NCBI GenBank assembly: GCA_000436835.1
Contig: FR889121.1
Coordinates: 42,791 to 91,199 of the forward strand
Direction: 5' to 3'
From: Eubacterium sp. CAG:251
GTDB taxonomy: Bacteria > Bacillota > Clostridia > Oscillospirales > Acutalibacteraceae
DNA length: 48,409 bases
Below the pieces are notes generated by a model. That model saw only the letters and a list, made by a program, of their open reading frames with translations. It was not told where the DNA came from and made no database searches. The position numbers and the translations under genes are program-made. Each line of letters opens with the position of its first letter. Positions within the stretch are counted from its first letter, which is position 1. Positions 25,208 through 32,876 of the stretch are shown piece by piece.

Positions 25208-26620
25208 TTAATAAATCTTAATTCCGTAGTTGTTCATACTACTTCTGTATTCGCCACGCTGATTAAGTGGGTCGTCAGCAAGCTCCTTAATCGGCTTACT
25301 CTTTATCGGCTTAATCGGCAGCTTGTTACACATATATCTGATTTCATCTGCGATATGGTCCTCGCCGTCTGAGTCAAGGTCCTCAACCTTGTGTTCGTCA
25401 TATTGAAGCGTCGGCAAGGTACGGATTGTATTTTTACAAGTATTGAATATATACATTCTTGGCTTGCCGTTAGCAGCAAAGGTAAATCTGTAATGCACCT
25501 GCTGCCAACCGGCAATTCGATTATTGTCGCCCTTTTGGAAATAAACACCGTTTCTTGCCGCCACGTCATAAATACTGATACCTGTTGTTTTTTGCCATAT
25601 TGCCGGGTCAGCAATGCCGATTATGTTTTTACCTTTCAGCCACCTATGCGTTGTTTCAATTTCCTTTACTCTTTGAAAAACTTGTTGTGGGTCCCACTGC
25701 AAGCCCTCGTTTGCTTCATTCTTCACACAGCCGTATAGTTCCATTATTCGGTATAGCGTACCGTCATAATCAACAGCCCACCAACCAACCGAAAACGGTT
25801 TATGATAGCCCCAGTCGAAAGAGCGATATATGGTCCAATTCGGTGGAATTTCAAACGGCTCTATCACATGAGTGTATAGCCCTGTAGCCTGCTGCTCTTT
25901 TGTGCCTACCCTAAAATCCTCAAAAAACATACCCTCAGCCACGTCCCATAAGCCATATAGAAACATTCTCTTTTGCTTTTCAGGTAGATTTTCAAGCTGT
26001 TGCAAATACTCAGGCTGTTTTGCCATAAGCGCAATATTATCCGTCACAAGTGCTTGAATAAACGAATAATCTTCCGGGTTTTCGTCAGGCATATAATCTT
26101 TATCGATAAAGATTCGCTTAAAATAGTGATGTGACGCTCCGCCGGGGTTAGTAGTGAAGTATATTCTTTTGGGAAGTTCATTTGCACCACGCATACAAAG
26201 TCCTATAGTTTTAATTTGGTATTCTGTTAAATGCGTTGCTTCGTCAATGAAAATAACATCAAATTCCGTACCTTGAAAGCGGTCGAGGTCAGCGTCATTG
26301 CGGCAGTACATAAACTGAATCGTGCTGCCGTTTGGAAAATAAAATATCTTTTCCTTATCAACATATTTTGCAATCTTATACAAAATATTTCTCATTTCAC
26401 GAATGTGGTTATTCATAAGTTCCGGATAAGTTTGTCGAACGATTAACACCTTTATTCCTGCATAAAATACGGCAAGCAGAATAGCTTTAACTCTTACAAA
26501 CCAACTCTTTCCACCGCCACGAGCGCCACCGTAACCGATATATTTGTGCTTATCTTCTAAGGCGAGCTTTTGCTTTGGATTTACTTTTGAAAAATCGAGG
26601 TCAAGAGTTACTGCGCCCAT
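25208..26620 (-). CDS. terL: Terminase large subunit
   Basis: 470 residues. ATPase domain has Walker A GGARGGGKSW (31-40) and Walker B VIFIDEAT (122-129, acidic pair 126-127), and a coupling-motif-like YFTTNPGG. The nuclease domain starts near YRSFDWGYHKPFSVGWWAVD, whose Asp would bind metal, with a further Asp in GIADPAIW and DEIRYM near the end. It packages DNA into the head through the portal. It overlaps terS by 13 nt (the terS end AAAGAATGGGCGCAGTAA contains the terL ATG), so the two are coupled. Length is normal for the family. Confidence 0.95.
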   Translation of the reverse strand: MGAVTLDLDFSKVNPKQKLALEDKHKYIGYGGARGGGKSWFVRVKAILLAVFYAGIKVLIVRQTYPELMNNHIREMRNILYKIAKYVDKEKIFYFPNGSTIQFMYCRNDADLDRFQGTEFDVIFIDEATHLTEYQIKTIGLCMRGANELPKRIYFTTNPGGASHHYFKRIFIDKDYMPDENPEDYSFIQALVTDNIALMAKQPEYLQQLENLPEKQKRMFLYGLWDVAEGMFFEDFRVGTKEQQATGLYTHVIEPFEIPPNWTIYRSFDWGYHKPFSVGWWAVDYDGTLYRIMELYGCVKNEANEGLQWDPQQVFQRVKEIETTHRWLKGKNIIGIADPAIWQKTTGISIYDVAARNGVYFQKGDNNRIAGWQQVHYRFTFAANGKPRMYIFNTCKNTIRTLPTLQYDEHKVEDLDSDGEDHIADEIRYMCNKLPIKPIKSKPIKELADDPLNQRGEYRSSMNNYGIKIY

Positions 26621-27105
26621 TCTTTTTTACCCTCTATTATCTTAATTTCAACATTCTTTTTATCCTCATCCTCTGTCAAATCATTAAGCTGTTTTATAGT
26701 GTCATTCATGGTGGAAATGGTGCTTGCAAAATCCTTTAACGCTCTTGTGTCAAGCTTTTTAGTAATTCTTACCGATTCAGCTCCACTTGATGTTCTGAGT
26801 ATTTGCCGGTATAGCTGCTTCGGGTCGTCTAACGCTTCATTTAATTTAACTGCAAGCTTGTCCGCCGCCTCAATTAAATTATTAAGCTTTTGCGATTTAT
26901 TCTTAATATCAGTCGTGCGTGCGTTTTGTAAAGTGGCCTGCGCCACATTTGACCTATATTTATCACGTTTTTTTACCCAATTTTGCTTTTTTCCTACCGC
27001 CGATACCCTCGACGGCGCTATTTTGTGCTTGTTTGCAAGTGCTCTGTAAGACATTTCACCGCATACATATTCATTTTCAAGCTCTTTCCAGTCGACTTTG
27101 CTCAC
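26608..27105 (-). CDS. terS: Terminase small subunit
   Basis: 165 residues. N-terminal helix-turn-helix: WKELENEYVCGEMSYRALAN followed by KHKIAPSRVSAVGKKQNWVK, typical of small terminases that recognise the packaging site. The middle is a helical oligomerisation region and the end is TKKLDTRALKDFASTISTMN then an acidic linker. GTG start at 27105 preceded by AAGAGGTGAG. It is the first gene of the late cluster, after the early-operon terminator and the first copy of the late element. Confidence 0.88.
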   Translation of the reverse strand: MSKVDWKELENEYVCGEMSYRALANKHKIAPSRVSAVGKKQNWVKKRDKYRSNVAQATLQNARTTDIKNKSQKLNNLIEAADKLAVKLNEALDDPKQLYRQILRTSSGAESVRITKKLDTRALKDFASTISTMNDTIKQLNDLTEDEDKKNVEIKIIEGKKEWAQ

Positions 27106-27122
27106 GTTCTCACCTCTTATTT

Positions 27123-27158
27123 ACCTTATCATTTCAAAACACTTTAATGTCACACCCA
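27123..27158 (-). promoter_or_regulatory. Late promoter element, copy 1 (terminase/portal unit)
   Basis: Minus strand ATGGGTGTGACATTAAAG shares GGGTGTGACATT with copy 2. At the same 19-nt distance the hexamer is TAAGGT, a poor -10, so this copy may be weaker or more dependent on an activator. It lies just after the early terminator and about 45 bp before the terS start. Confidence 0.5.
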
Positions 27159-27162
27159 TAAA

Positions 27163-27198
27163 GCAAAAAAATAAAGCCCCTGCCTCTCGGCAAGAGCT
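27163..27198 (-). terminator. Intrinsic terminator ending the early operon
   Basis: Minus strand stem AGCTCTTGCC / GGCAGGGGCT with GAGA loop (G-T pairs allowed), followed by TTATTTTTTTGC. It is a strong hairpin plus T run in the correct direction, between the early membrane-protein gene and terS. Confidence 0.85.
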
Positions 27199-27209
27199 TA
27201 TACGTTAGC

Positions 27210-27641
27210 TTATTCTTTTTCCTCGTGGACTTCGTATGTATTTTCCGCCTGCGTATCTTCAACACCGTGGCGTTTAAACATTTCTTTCCAGGCGTCGCCG
27301 TACATTTGCTTTAAAAGGCAGTAACAAAACGCCTTAAAAGGATTGTTGACGTCTCCCTCTTTGAGCTTAACCCAAGTTGTTTTGCCGTCATTCCACTTAA
27401 CCACAGTCTTATTATCCTTTGTCACGATAATATCTTTAACGCTGTAGGATTGAAGCATTTGGGCAAGCGCTTTGCTTGCTTGATTTTTCGCCATTTTAGT
27501 GTCCATTTCTGCAGCTTTATTAAAGCCGTTTCGATATGCCTCTTGTTCCTTTTTGTCAATAAGTAAAGAAGTAGCAGCTACAGCCACGCCTAAAAGCGCA
27601 ACAAAAATAGCCGCTAATAAAATAATAATAGCAGTTTTCAT
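27210..27641 (-). CDS. Early phage membrane-anchored protein, unknown
   Basis: 143 residues. N-terminal membrane segment AIIILLAAIFVALLGVAVAA (3-22) with Lys after it, so the rest should face the cytoplasm or outside depending on topology. The C-terminal half has a recurring phage segment: NKTVVKWNDGKTTWVKLKEG, FKAFCYCLLKQMYGDAWKEM. Soluble relatives of that segment occur in early regions of Firmicutes phages without known function. It is the last gene before the early terminator. No enzyme motif. Confidence 0.6.
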   Translation of the reverse strand: MKTAIIILLAAIFVALLGVAVAATSLLIDKKEQEAYRNGFNKAAEMDTKMAKNQASKALAQMLQSYSVKDIIVTKDNKTVVKWNDGKTTWVKLKEGDVNNPFKAFCYCLLKQMYGDAWKEMFKRHGVEDTQAENTYEVHEEKE

Positions 27642-27650
27642 AAGATTACC

Positions 27651-27887
27651 TCATTTTTCGTATTTTTGATTTATAAGTTGATACATTTCGCAGTTTTTGC
27701 AACCGGAAATGCTGTTACAATAGGTGTTAAGCCATTTGTCGCCTCTCTGTACGCTTGGAAATCTAAGCACAATGCACCCTTTGCTTATTATTTTTTCGCA
27801 TTTGATATACATTGCACCGCTTTTTTCCTTTTTCTGCGTTTGGTAAAAAGGACAACACGCTTTGACATCACGATATAAATTCGACAT
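27651..27887 (-). CDS. Small Cys-rich phage protein, possible zinc binder
   Basis: 78 residues with seven Cys: KACCPFY, KCEKI, KGCIVL, NTYCNSISGCKNCEMY. The spacing ACCPFYxxx...C...GC...C...C-x-x-C resembles small zinc-ribbon-like phage proteins of early regions that have no assigned role. ATG is preceded by AAAAGGAG. Located between the Rep gene and the membrane-protein gene. Confidence 0.6.
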   Translation of the reverse strand: MSNLYRDVKACCPFYQTQKKEKSGAMYIKCEKIISKGCIVLRFPSVQRGDKWLNTYCNSISGCKNCEMYQLINQKYEK

Positions 27888-27900
27888 AGCTCAACTCCTT

Positions 27901-28662
27901 TTAATTCCGCTTTTTAAACAATATAGCAGTAACATAAGTGTGGCTGTTATACTCATTTTCGCATACTTCAACACGCTCGTATGTATAACCGGGGTATTTG
28001 TTTTCCCAAAACGCTCTGTCATCCTTGTATTTTGCAAGGCGGTTGACATATCTGTTAGTCACCATTCGCTTTTTTGTTCTTTCAATCGGCTTTTTAAGAT
28101 TCTGGGTAGAAAACCAACGTTTCCTGCCCTTTGGGTCCTTCGATACATACCTTGCCGCAGTTTCAGGGCCGAATACATCAGGATTGTACCTGTTTGCATT
28201 TACCCAACCGAATTTCCACATATCCTCGGCTCTGTCCCTGCCGAAGCCGCCATTATTCATGAATATGTGAAAATGAATATTAACAAGTCCTGCATACTTG
28301 CCTGTCTTGTATGTTTTTTCTTCCATAATTACAACCGCCCTAAGTTCGGGGAGTTTATGCTTTCTGCGGTAATATCTCACACGGCGGATATAATTATAAG
28401 CGTCACGGTATGCCTTGTCTGAACTTTGCGGAGCATTTTCAGGTGAATACGTGCAATGTAAATAGATATCGCCTGTATCAAAATTAGCATTAATAAGCCT
28501 GATAAGCTTTTTGGTGGATTGCTTTGCATTATAAAGCGCCTGCTGCTCTGATGTGATTTTACTTTTTGGTGCTCTTTCAGCAAGAGGTCTGCCACTGTCC
28601 GTGCAAGGGAAATAACTCACCTCTAACAATCTTCCACTTTTAATCTGCTTTTCCTTATTCAC
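27901..28662 (-). CDS. HUH-type replication initiator (rolling-circle Rep-like)
   Basis: 253 residues. Three motifs of small HUH endonucleases are in order: DIYLHCTYS (motif 1, about 66-74), GLVNIHFHIFMNNGG (motif 2, with the His-Phe-His metal pair), and AARYVSKDPKG (motif 3, catalytic Tyr then Lys). It would nick one strand and stay covalently joined to the 5' end to start rolling-circle replication. Closest in style to Rep proteins of Gokushovirus-like ssDNA phages and plasmids. GTG start at 28662 with AAAGGAG 8 nt upstream. It is unusual in a tailed phage that also has a DnaD-like protein and SSB; it might initiate late rolling-circle replication or be an acquired gene. Confidence 0.75.
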   Translation of the reverse strand: MNKEKQIKSGRLLEVSYFPCTDSGRPLAERAPKSKITSEQQALYNAKQSTKKLIRLINANFDTGDIYLHCTYSPENAPQSSDKAYRDAYNYIRRVRYYRRKHKLPELRAVVIMEEKTYKTGKYAGLVNIHFHIFMNNGGFGRDRAEDMWKFGWVNANRYNPDVFGPETAARYVSKDPKGRKRWFSTQNLKKPIERTKKRMVTNRYVNRLAKYKDDRAFWENKYPGYTYERVEVCENEYNSHTYVTAILFKKRN

Positions 28663-28716
28663 CTTTATGCTCCTTTCTTTATTTTCGTTCAGTAGTTAAG
28701 ATACAATACAAGCTCG

Positions 28717-28739
28717 TAAGCCGGACTTGCACCGGCTTA
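28717..28739. other. Hairpin in the Rep gene leader
   Basis: Perfect 8-bp inverted repeat TAAGCCGG / CCGGCTTA with a 7-nt loop in the 115-bp gap before the Rep gene. No T run follows on the minus strand, so it is not a standard terminator. It could be a Rep nick-site hairpin (double-strand origin) or an mRNA leader structure. Confidence 0.5.
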
Positions 28740-28777
28740 AATTTTTGCTATATATAATATGTATATAGATATGGTGA

Positions 28778-28990
28778 TTAGAGTCTTCTGAAATCGTATT
28801 TTCTAATTTCGCTTTCGTGCACCGCACCTATGGGTGTAGCTTCTGAAAGAGGAACAAGAACAATTCCGTTCGGTGTTGGCTTTGCTTCATACAAATAAGC
28901 ACCGCTTTTTGTTACGAGCTTAAATTTGTCGCCGTCCCTAATCTCGTTGCCTTTTTCTTCAATATATCCGTTTGCCAATCCTAAACACAT
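28778..28990 (-). CDS. Small early phage protein, unknown
   Basis: 70 residues. ATG preceded by AGGAGACAGG. Beta-rich sequence with NEIRDGDKFKLVTKSGAYLY, PTPNGIVLVPLSEATPIGAV and HESEIRKYDF. No Cys pairs, membrane segment or known motif. Lies between the Rep gene leader and a tiny membrane ORF, in the early operon. Confidence 0.55.
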   Translation of the reverse strand: MCLGLANGYIEEKGNEIRDGDKFKLVTKSGAYLYEAKPTPNGIVLVPLSEATPIGAVHESEIRKYDFRRL

Positions 28991-29000
28991 AACCTGTCTC

Positions 29001-29096
29001 CTATATCGCTTTTGTTACATAAATTTCCATAAGAATAATTATTGCGCCTGCCAAAATTAAAAAACATTTGGTGCAAGCTTTGAAATCTTTGCTCAT
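29001..29096 (-). CDS. Tiny 31-residue single-pass membrane protein
   Basis: ATG at 29096 preceded by GGCGGTGAG, stop TAG at 29001. The product is MSKDFKACTKCFLILAGAII followed by ILMEIYVTKAI. It has one hydrophobic segment (about 12-25). It fills an otherwise empty 117-bp gap in the early operon. Its small size leaves doubt, but the ribosome site and membrane pattern support translation. Confidence 0.45.
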   Translation of the reverse strand: MSKDFKACTKCFLILAGAIIILMEIYVTKAI

Positions 29097-29107
29097 TTTC
29101 TCACCGC

Positions 29108-29410
29108 CTAACCCACAAGCGGCTCATAAATATAATCATAAGCTGTGCCGTATTTCTGCTTTTCCGCTGCCACAAGCTTTTGATAATATTTGCTTTCCAT
29201 AAACTGATTTTCAAACTTTTCCCTCAGCTCATCCGTCATGTCATATTTGCCGATATTGTTTTTCTTTTTAAAAGCTTCCCACTTTTTCGTAACCATAGGA
29301 TGATTTATATTTAGTCTGAACCCATAAGGGTTGTTGAAAGTATGAAGCATTTGGCTTTTCTGCTTTTCCGGGAACTCACTAAGTTTGTCCCATGCTGTTA
29401 TGTAGTCCAT
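29108..29410 (-). CDS. Early phage protein, unknown
   Basis: 100 residues. ATG with GGAGTG upstream. Sequence WDKLSEFPEKQKSQMLHTFN, FRLNINHPMVTKKWEAFKKK, YYQKLVAAEKQKYGTAYDYI. It looks like a compact helical protein with many aromatic residues. No family recognised. It follows the DUF4406-like gene by 4 bp, which suggests coupling. Confidence 0.55.
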   Translation of the reverse strand: MDYITAWDKLSEFPEKQKSQMLHTFNNPYGFRLNINHPMVTKKWEAFKKKNNIGKYDMTDELREKFENQFMESKYYQKLVAAEKQKYGTAYDYIYEPLVG

Positions 29411-29414
29411 TTAA

Positions 29415-29813
29415 TCACTCCACGAAATCAGGTCTTTTGGTTGATAGTCCGTTGAGTTCAATATCTACAGTCGATTGAAAACTGTTTTTATAAAATGCGA
29501 CATAAAGACATAAGGTGTTATATTCTCTTGCACACTTTTCCTCAATGCCGCAGCCTCTTACCAAAGCCGGATAATTGCCCACGGTAGGTCCTTTATATGC
29601 AAAAACTGCAATATCGGCTTTGCTTAGCTTTTTAATAGATTCGCCTAAATACCATAACGGTTTAGCATTTGCCGGAGCACCTTTTATAAAACTGTCGATA
29701 ATTTCAATATCATTTCCGTACTTTTCTTTAAGTGCTTCTTTAATCTTTCCTCTTATGATTTCAATTTCAAAATTTGAATAGCCTTTCATAGGCTGACTTA
29801 TAAATATTTTCAT
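29415..29813 (-). CDS. DUF4406 / nucleoside 2-deoxyribosyltransferase-like protein
   Basis: 132 residues. MKIFISQPMKGYSNFEIEII at the start and YLGESIKKLSKADIAVFAYK, then RGCGIEEKCAREYNTLCLYV. This is the Rossmann-like pattern of DUF4406 and deoxyribosyltransferase-like phage proteins (phosphate-binding ISQPM.G loop and an acidic residue following a xxADIAVF strand). It could remodel nucleotides or nucleosides during infection. The catalytic identity is not proven. Start ATG with AAGGAG. It is near a methyltransferase and PP-loop gene. Confidence 0.65.
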   Translation of the reverse strand: MKIFISQPMKGYSNFEIEIIRGKIKEALKEKYGNDIEIIDSFIKGAPANAKPLWYLGESIKKLSKADIAVFAYKGPTVGNYPALVRGCGIEEKCAREYNTLCLYVAFYKNSFQSTVDIELNGLSTKRPDFVE

Positions 29814-29827
29814 TGTTTACTCCTTTT

Positions 29828-30010
29828 TTATAAATGACCTAATGTTCTTGCTTCTGAACATCTTTCTTTGAATACGGCTTTATCTTTTTTATTTATTACT
29901 TTTCGACAAGCCTTTTCAACCATTTTGAAATACTTATAGTTTCCACTTTCAAACTGAATTGAATATTCATCACTTTTACGGTCAATATGTGCTTCATATG
30001 TAGTCCTCAT
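29828..30010 (-). CDS. Small early phage protein, unknown
   Basis: 60 residues, basic, with YEAHIDRKSDEYSIQFESGN and YKYFKMVEKACRKVINKKDK. ATG with AATGAGGTGAAAG upstream. Predicted as a short beta hairpin then helix. No motif. It follows the PP-loop gene by 9 bp. Confidence 0.5.
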   Translation of the reverse strand: MRTTYEAHIDRKSDEYSIQFESGNYKYFKMVEKACRKVINKKDKAVFKERCSEARTLGHL

Positions 30011-30019
30011 TCTTTCACC

Positions 30020-30904
30020 TCATTTCAGATATTCAGGTGTTTCAAAGCTCATTTGCAATGGGTTATCGCCGACCCACCACATCATTACGGCTTCAGGGGT
30101 ATTCCAACCTACCGAATTATCAAGCCCTGCTGCCTCTCTTGCTTTAAGCATTCGCCTGAATGCTCGCAAATAGTTATCTCTGTATTTTGGATAACGGATA
30201 AAATCTGCTTTCATGCCTTTATCACCTTGCATAGGGCAACCGATACATCCAATACGCTTATCGCCACATTGATACAAAGGATTTGATTTGCAACCATAGT
30301 GATTGAGAAACTCCCACACATCCTCATCGGTCCAATCAATGATAGGGTTTACAAGCGTTGAAGTCGTCCTGTAACACTGCTCAACCATTCGGCGACTTTC
30401 GTCATTATCAGTGTTAAGAATTATTCCGCCTTTTGGTGCTTGTTCATATTCCGCTTGCAATTCTTCTGCAAGTGCGATTGTCGATTTAGGCTTGCCTATA
30501 ATCTTTACAATGCCACCATTTTGCTTTCTGCTTGCGCTTTCAGCCCAACGAACACCTGTTACCTTAACTCGACCTTTGCCACCTTTTTCCTTTAACTCAC
30601 TACAACAATAACGAACTAATCTTGTAGGTGGAATTTTCTTTTTTTCAATTAACTGCCACATTGAATACTTAGGCATTTTGATTTGAACATTTGGAATTGA
30701 CTTGATATATCGGACTGTTTCAGGTGCGTCAACGGTTGTAAGGTTATGTACTATATCGTGTTTTACTCCTGCAAGGTCAGCAAGAATGCGAATGCAGTCG
30801 CTGTCTTTACCACCGCTGAAGCACAAATAATATGGCTCATCAGCAGGCTCAAACGCTTTTAGTCGTTCTATTGCCGTGTTTATTTTTGTTTGTAATTCGC
30901 TCAT
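30020..30904 (-). CDS. PAPS reductase/DndC-like PP-loop protein with Cys cluster
   Basis: 294 residues. PP-loop CFSGGKDSDCI (28-38) binds and activates ATP/adenylyl group. RYCCSELKEKGGKG and later RIGCIGCPMQGDKG supply four Cys, as in DndC-like and other [4Fe-4S] members. WTDEDVWEFLNHYGCKSNPL and MMWWVGDNP are also typical. The family includes PAPS reductases and the DndC subunit of DNA phosphorothioation; many phages encode solo copies of uncertain role. Placed directly after a cytosine methyltransferase, it may belong to a DNA or nucleotide modification function, but no other Dnd component is in the window. Confidence 0.8.
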   Translation of the reverse strand: MSELQTKINTAIERLKAFEPADEPYYLCFSGGKDSDCIRILADLAGVKHDIVHNLTTVDAPETVRYIKSIPNVQIKMPKYSMWQLIEKKKIPPTRLVRYCCSELKEKGGKGRVKVTGVRWAESASRKQNGGIVKIIGKPKSTIALAEELQAEYEQAPKGGIILNTDNDESRRMVEQCYRTTSTLVNPIIDWTDEDVWEFLNHYGCKSNPLYQCGDKRIGCIGCPMQGDKGMKADFIRYPKYRDNYLRAFRRMLKAREAAGLDNSVGWNTPEAVMMWWVGDNPLQMSFETPEYLK

Positions 30905-30913
30905 ATCATCACC

Positions 30914-31399
30914 TCACCCTGCTGATACTGCGTTAAATTCTTTCATATTGTCGCAAGATTTATCACACAGCCATTTACAATTTGCCATAACAAGCGCTTT
31001 AGAAAACGGCGGCGGAACTGCGTTACCGCACCTTGCTACTTGCTTTGTCTTGTTATATTCCTTGCCGTTGCAATCCTTATCAATGATATAATCATCCGGG
31101 AACCCCTGCGCCTTGTATAATTCTTTAGGCTGCAGCATTCTCAGTCCGATATCAGATATAAAATACTCAACTCCGTTAATACAGAAAATAAGCACCTGAT
31201 TAGCTGATATATTCCAATCTGTGTAGGTGTTGAGCAACTCTCTTATCTCGTTCCAATGTCCGAGATTGTCACCGTCGTACTCTTTCAAATAAACATCCGT
31301 CTTTGCAAAGTGATTTGCGTGTGCTGTTATGGTAGGTATCGGCTCATTAATTGCCTTGCAAACCATGTTTTGCGGAGTATCGTCAAATAACTTTCGCAT
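30914..31399 (-). pseudogene. DNA cytosine-C5 methyltransferase, C-terminal part (frame -1)
   Basis: 161 residues from ATG at 31399, in the -1 frame relative to the upstream gene, which it overlaps by 73 nt. It contains the last methyltransferase motifs: GLRMLQPKELYKAQGFPDDY (motif IX-like) and QVARCGNAVPPPFSKALVMA (motif X). Upstream of the ATG no good ribosome site is seen. Together with the 455-residue N-terminal part it makes a normal-length enzyme of about 590 residues. Either a frameshift mutation, a sequencing error, a programmed -1 shift or two separate subunits can explain it. The N-terminal piece lacks motif X and is unlikely to be active alone. Confidence 0.75.
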
Positions 31400-32694
31400 A
31401 AGAAATGCCGAGGCTTAACAGTTACTGTTTGCAAAGGATTTAAAACGCTGTTAGCGTGGTCGGCACCGCCGTAATACTGCGTTAGATATGGCATAGTCAG
31501 CGAATTATGGTCTATTGCCGTAACGGTTGGTAATGGTTTATCAATTTTGCTTCCGACAACACCGCCAAAGTATTTAGAAAGATACGGTGTAAAAAGAGCA
31601 TATCTCGGAGTGCTATCAACGGTAAAAAGAGGCTGATTAACTCGCTGTCCTCTTACTTCCGATTTAGCCGTTTCGCTGTGATATTGAATTAATGCAGGAG
31701 AAATATAAGCAAACCCGTGTTTTGATGTGATTGTCGGAACTTGCTTATTGAGTTTTTGCCCTCTTGTTTCTTTTCCACTATGATTAATTTGTTCAAGATA
31801 AGGCGATACAAGATATTGCTTGCAGCTGCTTACTATCGTTGTAAGCGGCTTGTCTATATCCTGCAGGCGTGGCTTTTGACCTTTTCGTTCGCCGTAGCCG
31901 ATAGGAATAATAAACGGCTTTTCTTCCTTAATCACAAATTTGTCAAGTCCTCTTGCGATTCGCCTTAAAGTATTCGTTACAAGTGGCTTTTTGCGTTCAA
32001 ATATGCTTTGAGCAGGCAAAGAAAAATCAATACAATCGGCAGCGGTTTTCCACGGCTTTAGCTTGCCACTCTTAACTTCTTCGCTGTTTGGGTCTCCGTG
32101 TGTAGGCTTTGGAAATACTATAGGCTCGCCGTCACACCTCGCTACAAGGAAGAAACGCTTTCTTATAGTCGGCGCTCCGTAGTCGCAGGCTCTCAGTTCC
32201 CTATGCTCAATCTCATATCCGAGTGCCGAAAGTTGACTTTTCCAACGCTCAAAGGTTTGTCCCTGCTTTGACTTAACCGGCTTACCTTTGCGTACAGGGC
32301 CCCAAGTCTGAAACTCCTCTACATTTTCAAGAATAATCACCCTCTGTCTTACCGTTCCTGCCCATTTGAGTACAATCCACGCAAGTCCTCTTATGTTCTT
32401 ATCTACAGGCTTACCGCCTTTCGCCTTGCTGAAGTGCTTGCAATCGGGTGAAAACCAAGCAAGTCCGACTTTATGACCTTGACATATTTCCTTTGGGTCT
32501 ATATCCCATACACTTTCCTGATAATGACGAGTGTATGGGTGATTTGCTTTGTGCATTGCAATAGCGTCCGGGTCGTGGTTAATAGCTATGTCAACAGGTC
32601 GCCCTGTTGCGAGTTCAATTCCGCAGGAAGCACCACCGCCACCTGCAAAGTTGTCAATAATCAATTCGTCAAGAAAGTTTAATTGTCCTTTCAT
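31327..32694 (-). CDS. DNA cytosine-C5 methyltransferase, N-terminal part (split by a frameshift)
   Basis: 455 residues. Motif I NFAGGGGASCGIELATG (S-adenosylmethionine binding), motif IV FSPDCKHFSKAKGG with catalytic Cys (Pro-Cys replaced by Pro-Asp-Cys), motif VI LENVEEF, motif VIII RKRFFLVARCDG. Recognition-type repeats such as KPLTTIVSS, VPTITSKHGF, PLPTVTAIDHN, NPLQTVTVKPRH follow. After PRHFL the frame changes near 31395-31402 and this product ends with about 20 unrelated residues. ATG overlaps the previous gene as ATGA, and AGAGGGAAG is upstream. It probably methylates phage DNA against host restriction. Confidence 0.85.
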   Translation of the reverse strand: MKGQLNFLDELIIDNFAGGGGASCGIELATGRPVDIAINHDPDAIAMHKANHPYTRHYQESVWDIDPKEICQGHKVGLAWFSPDCKHFSKAKGGKPVDKNIRGLAWIVLKWAGTVRQRVIILENVEEFQTWGPVRKGKPVKSKQGQTFERWKSQLSALGYEIEHRELRACDYGAPTIRKRFFLVARCDGEPIVFPKPTHGDPNSEEVKSGKLKPWKTAADCIDFSLPAQSIFERKKPLVTNTLRRIARGLDKFVIKEEKPFIIPIGYGERKGQKPRLQDIDKPLTTIVSSCKQYLVSPYLEQINHSGKETRGQKLNKQVPTITSKHGFAYISPALIQYHSETAKSEVRGQRVNQPLFTVDSTPRYALFTPYLSKYFGGVVGSKIDKPLPTVTAIDHNSLTMPYLTQYYGGADHANSVLNPLQTVTVKPRHFLCESYLTILRKTWFARQLMSRYLP

Positions 32695-32876
32695 TCTCTT
32701 CCCTCTAACTCAACCTTTTCGTACGTGCCGGTACCGTGCGATATTGAAGATAAAACCGTATTCTTTGTTGCGCCGACTAATCGGGCAAGCTCAACTGCGG
32801 AATCGGCAACGGCAACCGGCAATCTGTATTTATCGTTTGTCACTTTCATGTAACAACAGTTTTTCGCAACCCTCAT
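32691..32876 (-). CDS. Small early phage protein with helix-turn-helix-like region
   Basis: 61 residues. Contains NDKYRLPVAVADSAVELARL then VGATKNTVLSSISHGTGTY, which resembles a DNA-binding helix pair. Start ATG overlaps the SSB stop (TAATG) and its stop overlaps the methyltransferase ATG (ATGA), so the genes are coupled. The function may be regulatory. Short proteins with this sequence style are common next to SSB genes in clostridial phages. Confidence 0.6.
   Translation of the reverse strand: MRVAKNCCYMKVTNDKYRLPVAVADSAVELARLVGATKNTVLSSISHGTGTYEKVELEGRE

Noticed and set aside
28717..28760. A tRNA-like element near the Rep gene
   Set aside because: Only one 8-bp hairpin is present; no acceptor stem, anticodon arm or T-loop consensus can be formed.
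31380..31410. A standard -1 programmed frameshift in the methyltransferase
   Set aside because: The overlap reads T-TTC-TTA, which does not follow the X-XXY-YYZ rule, and no strong downstream pseudoknot was evident. Other explanations remain open.
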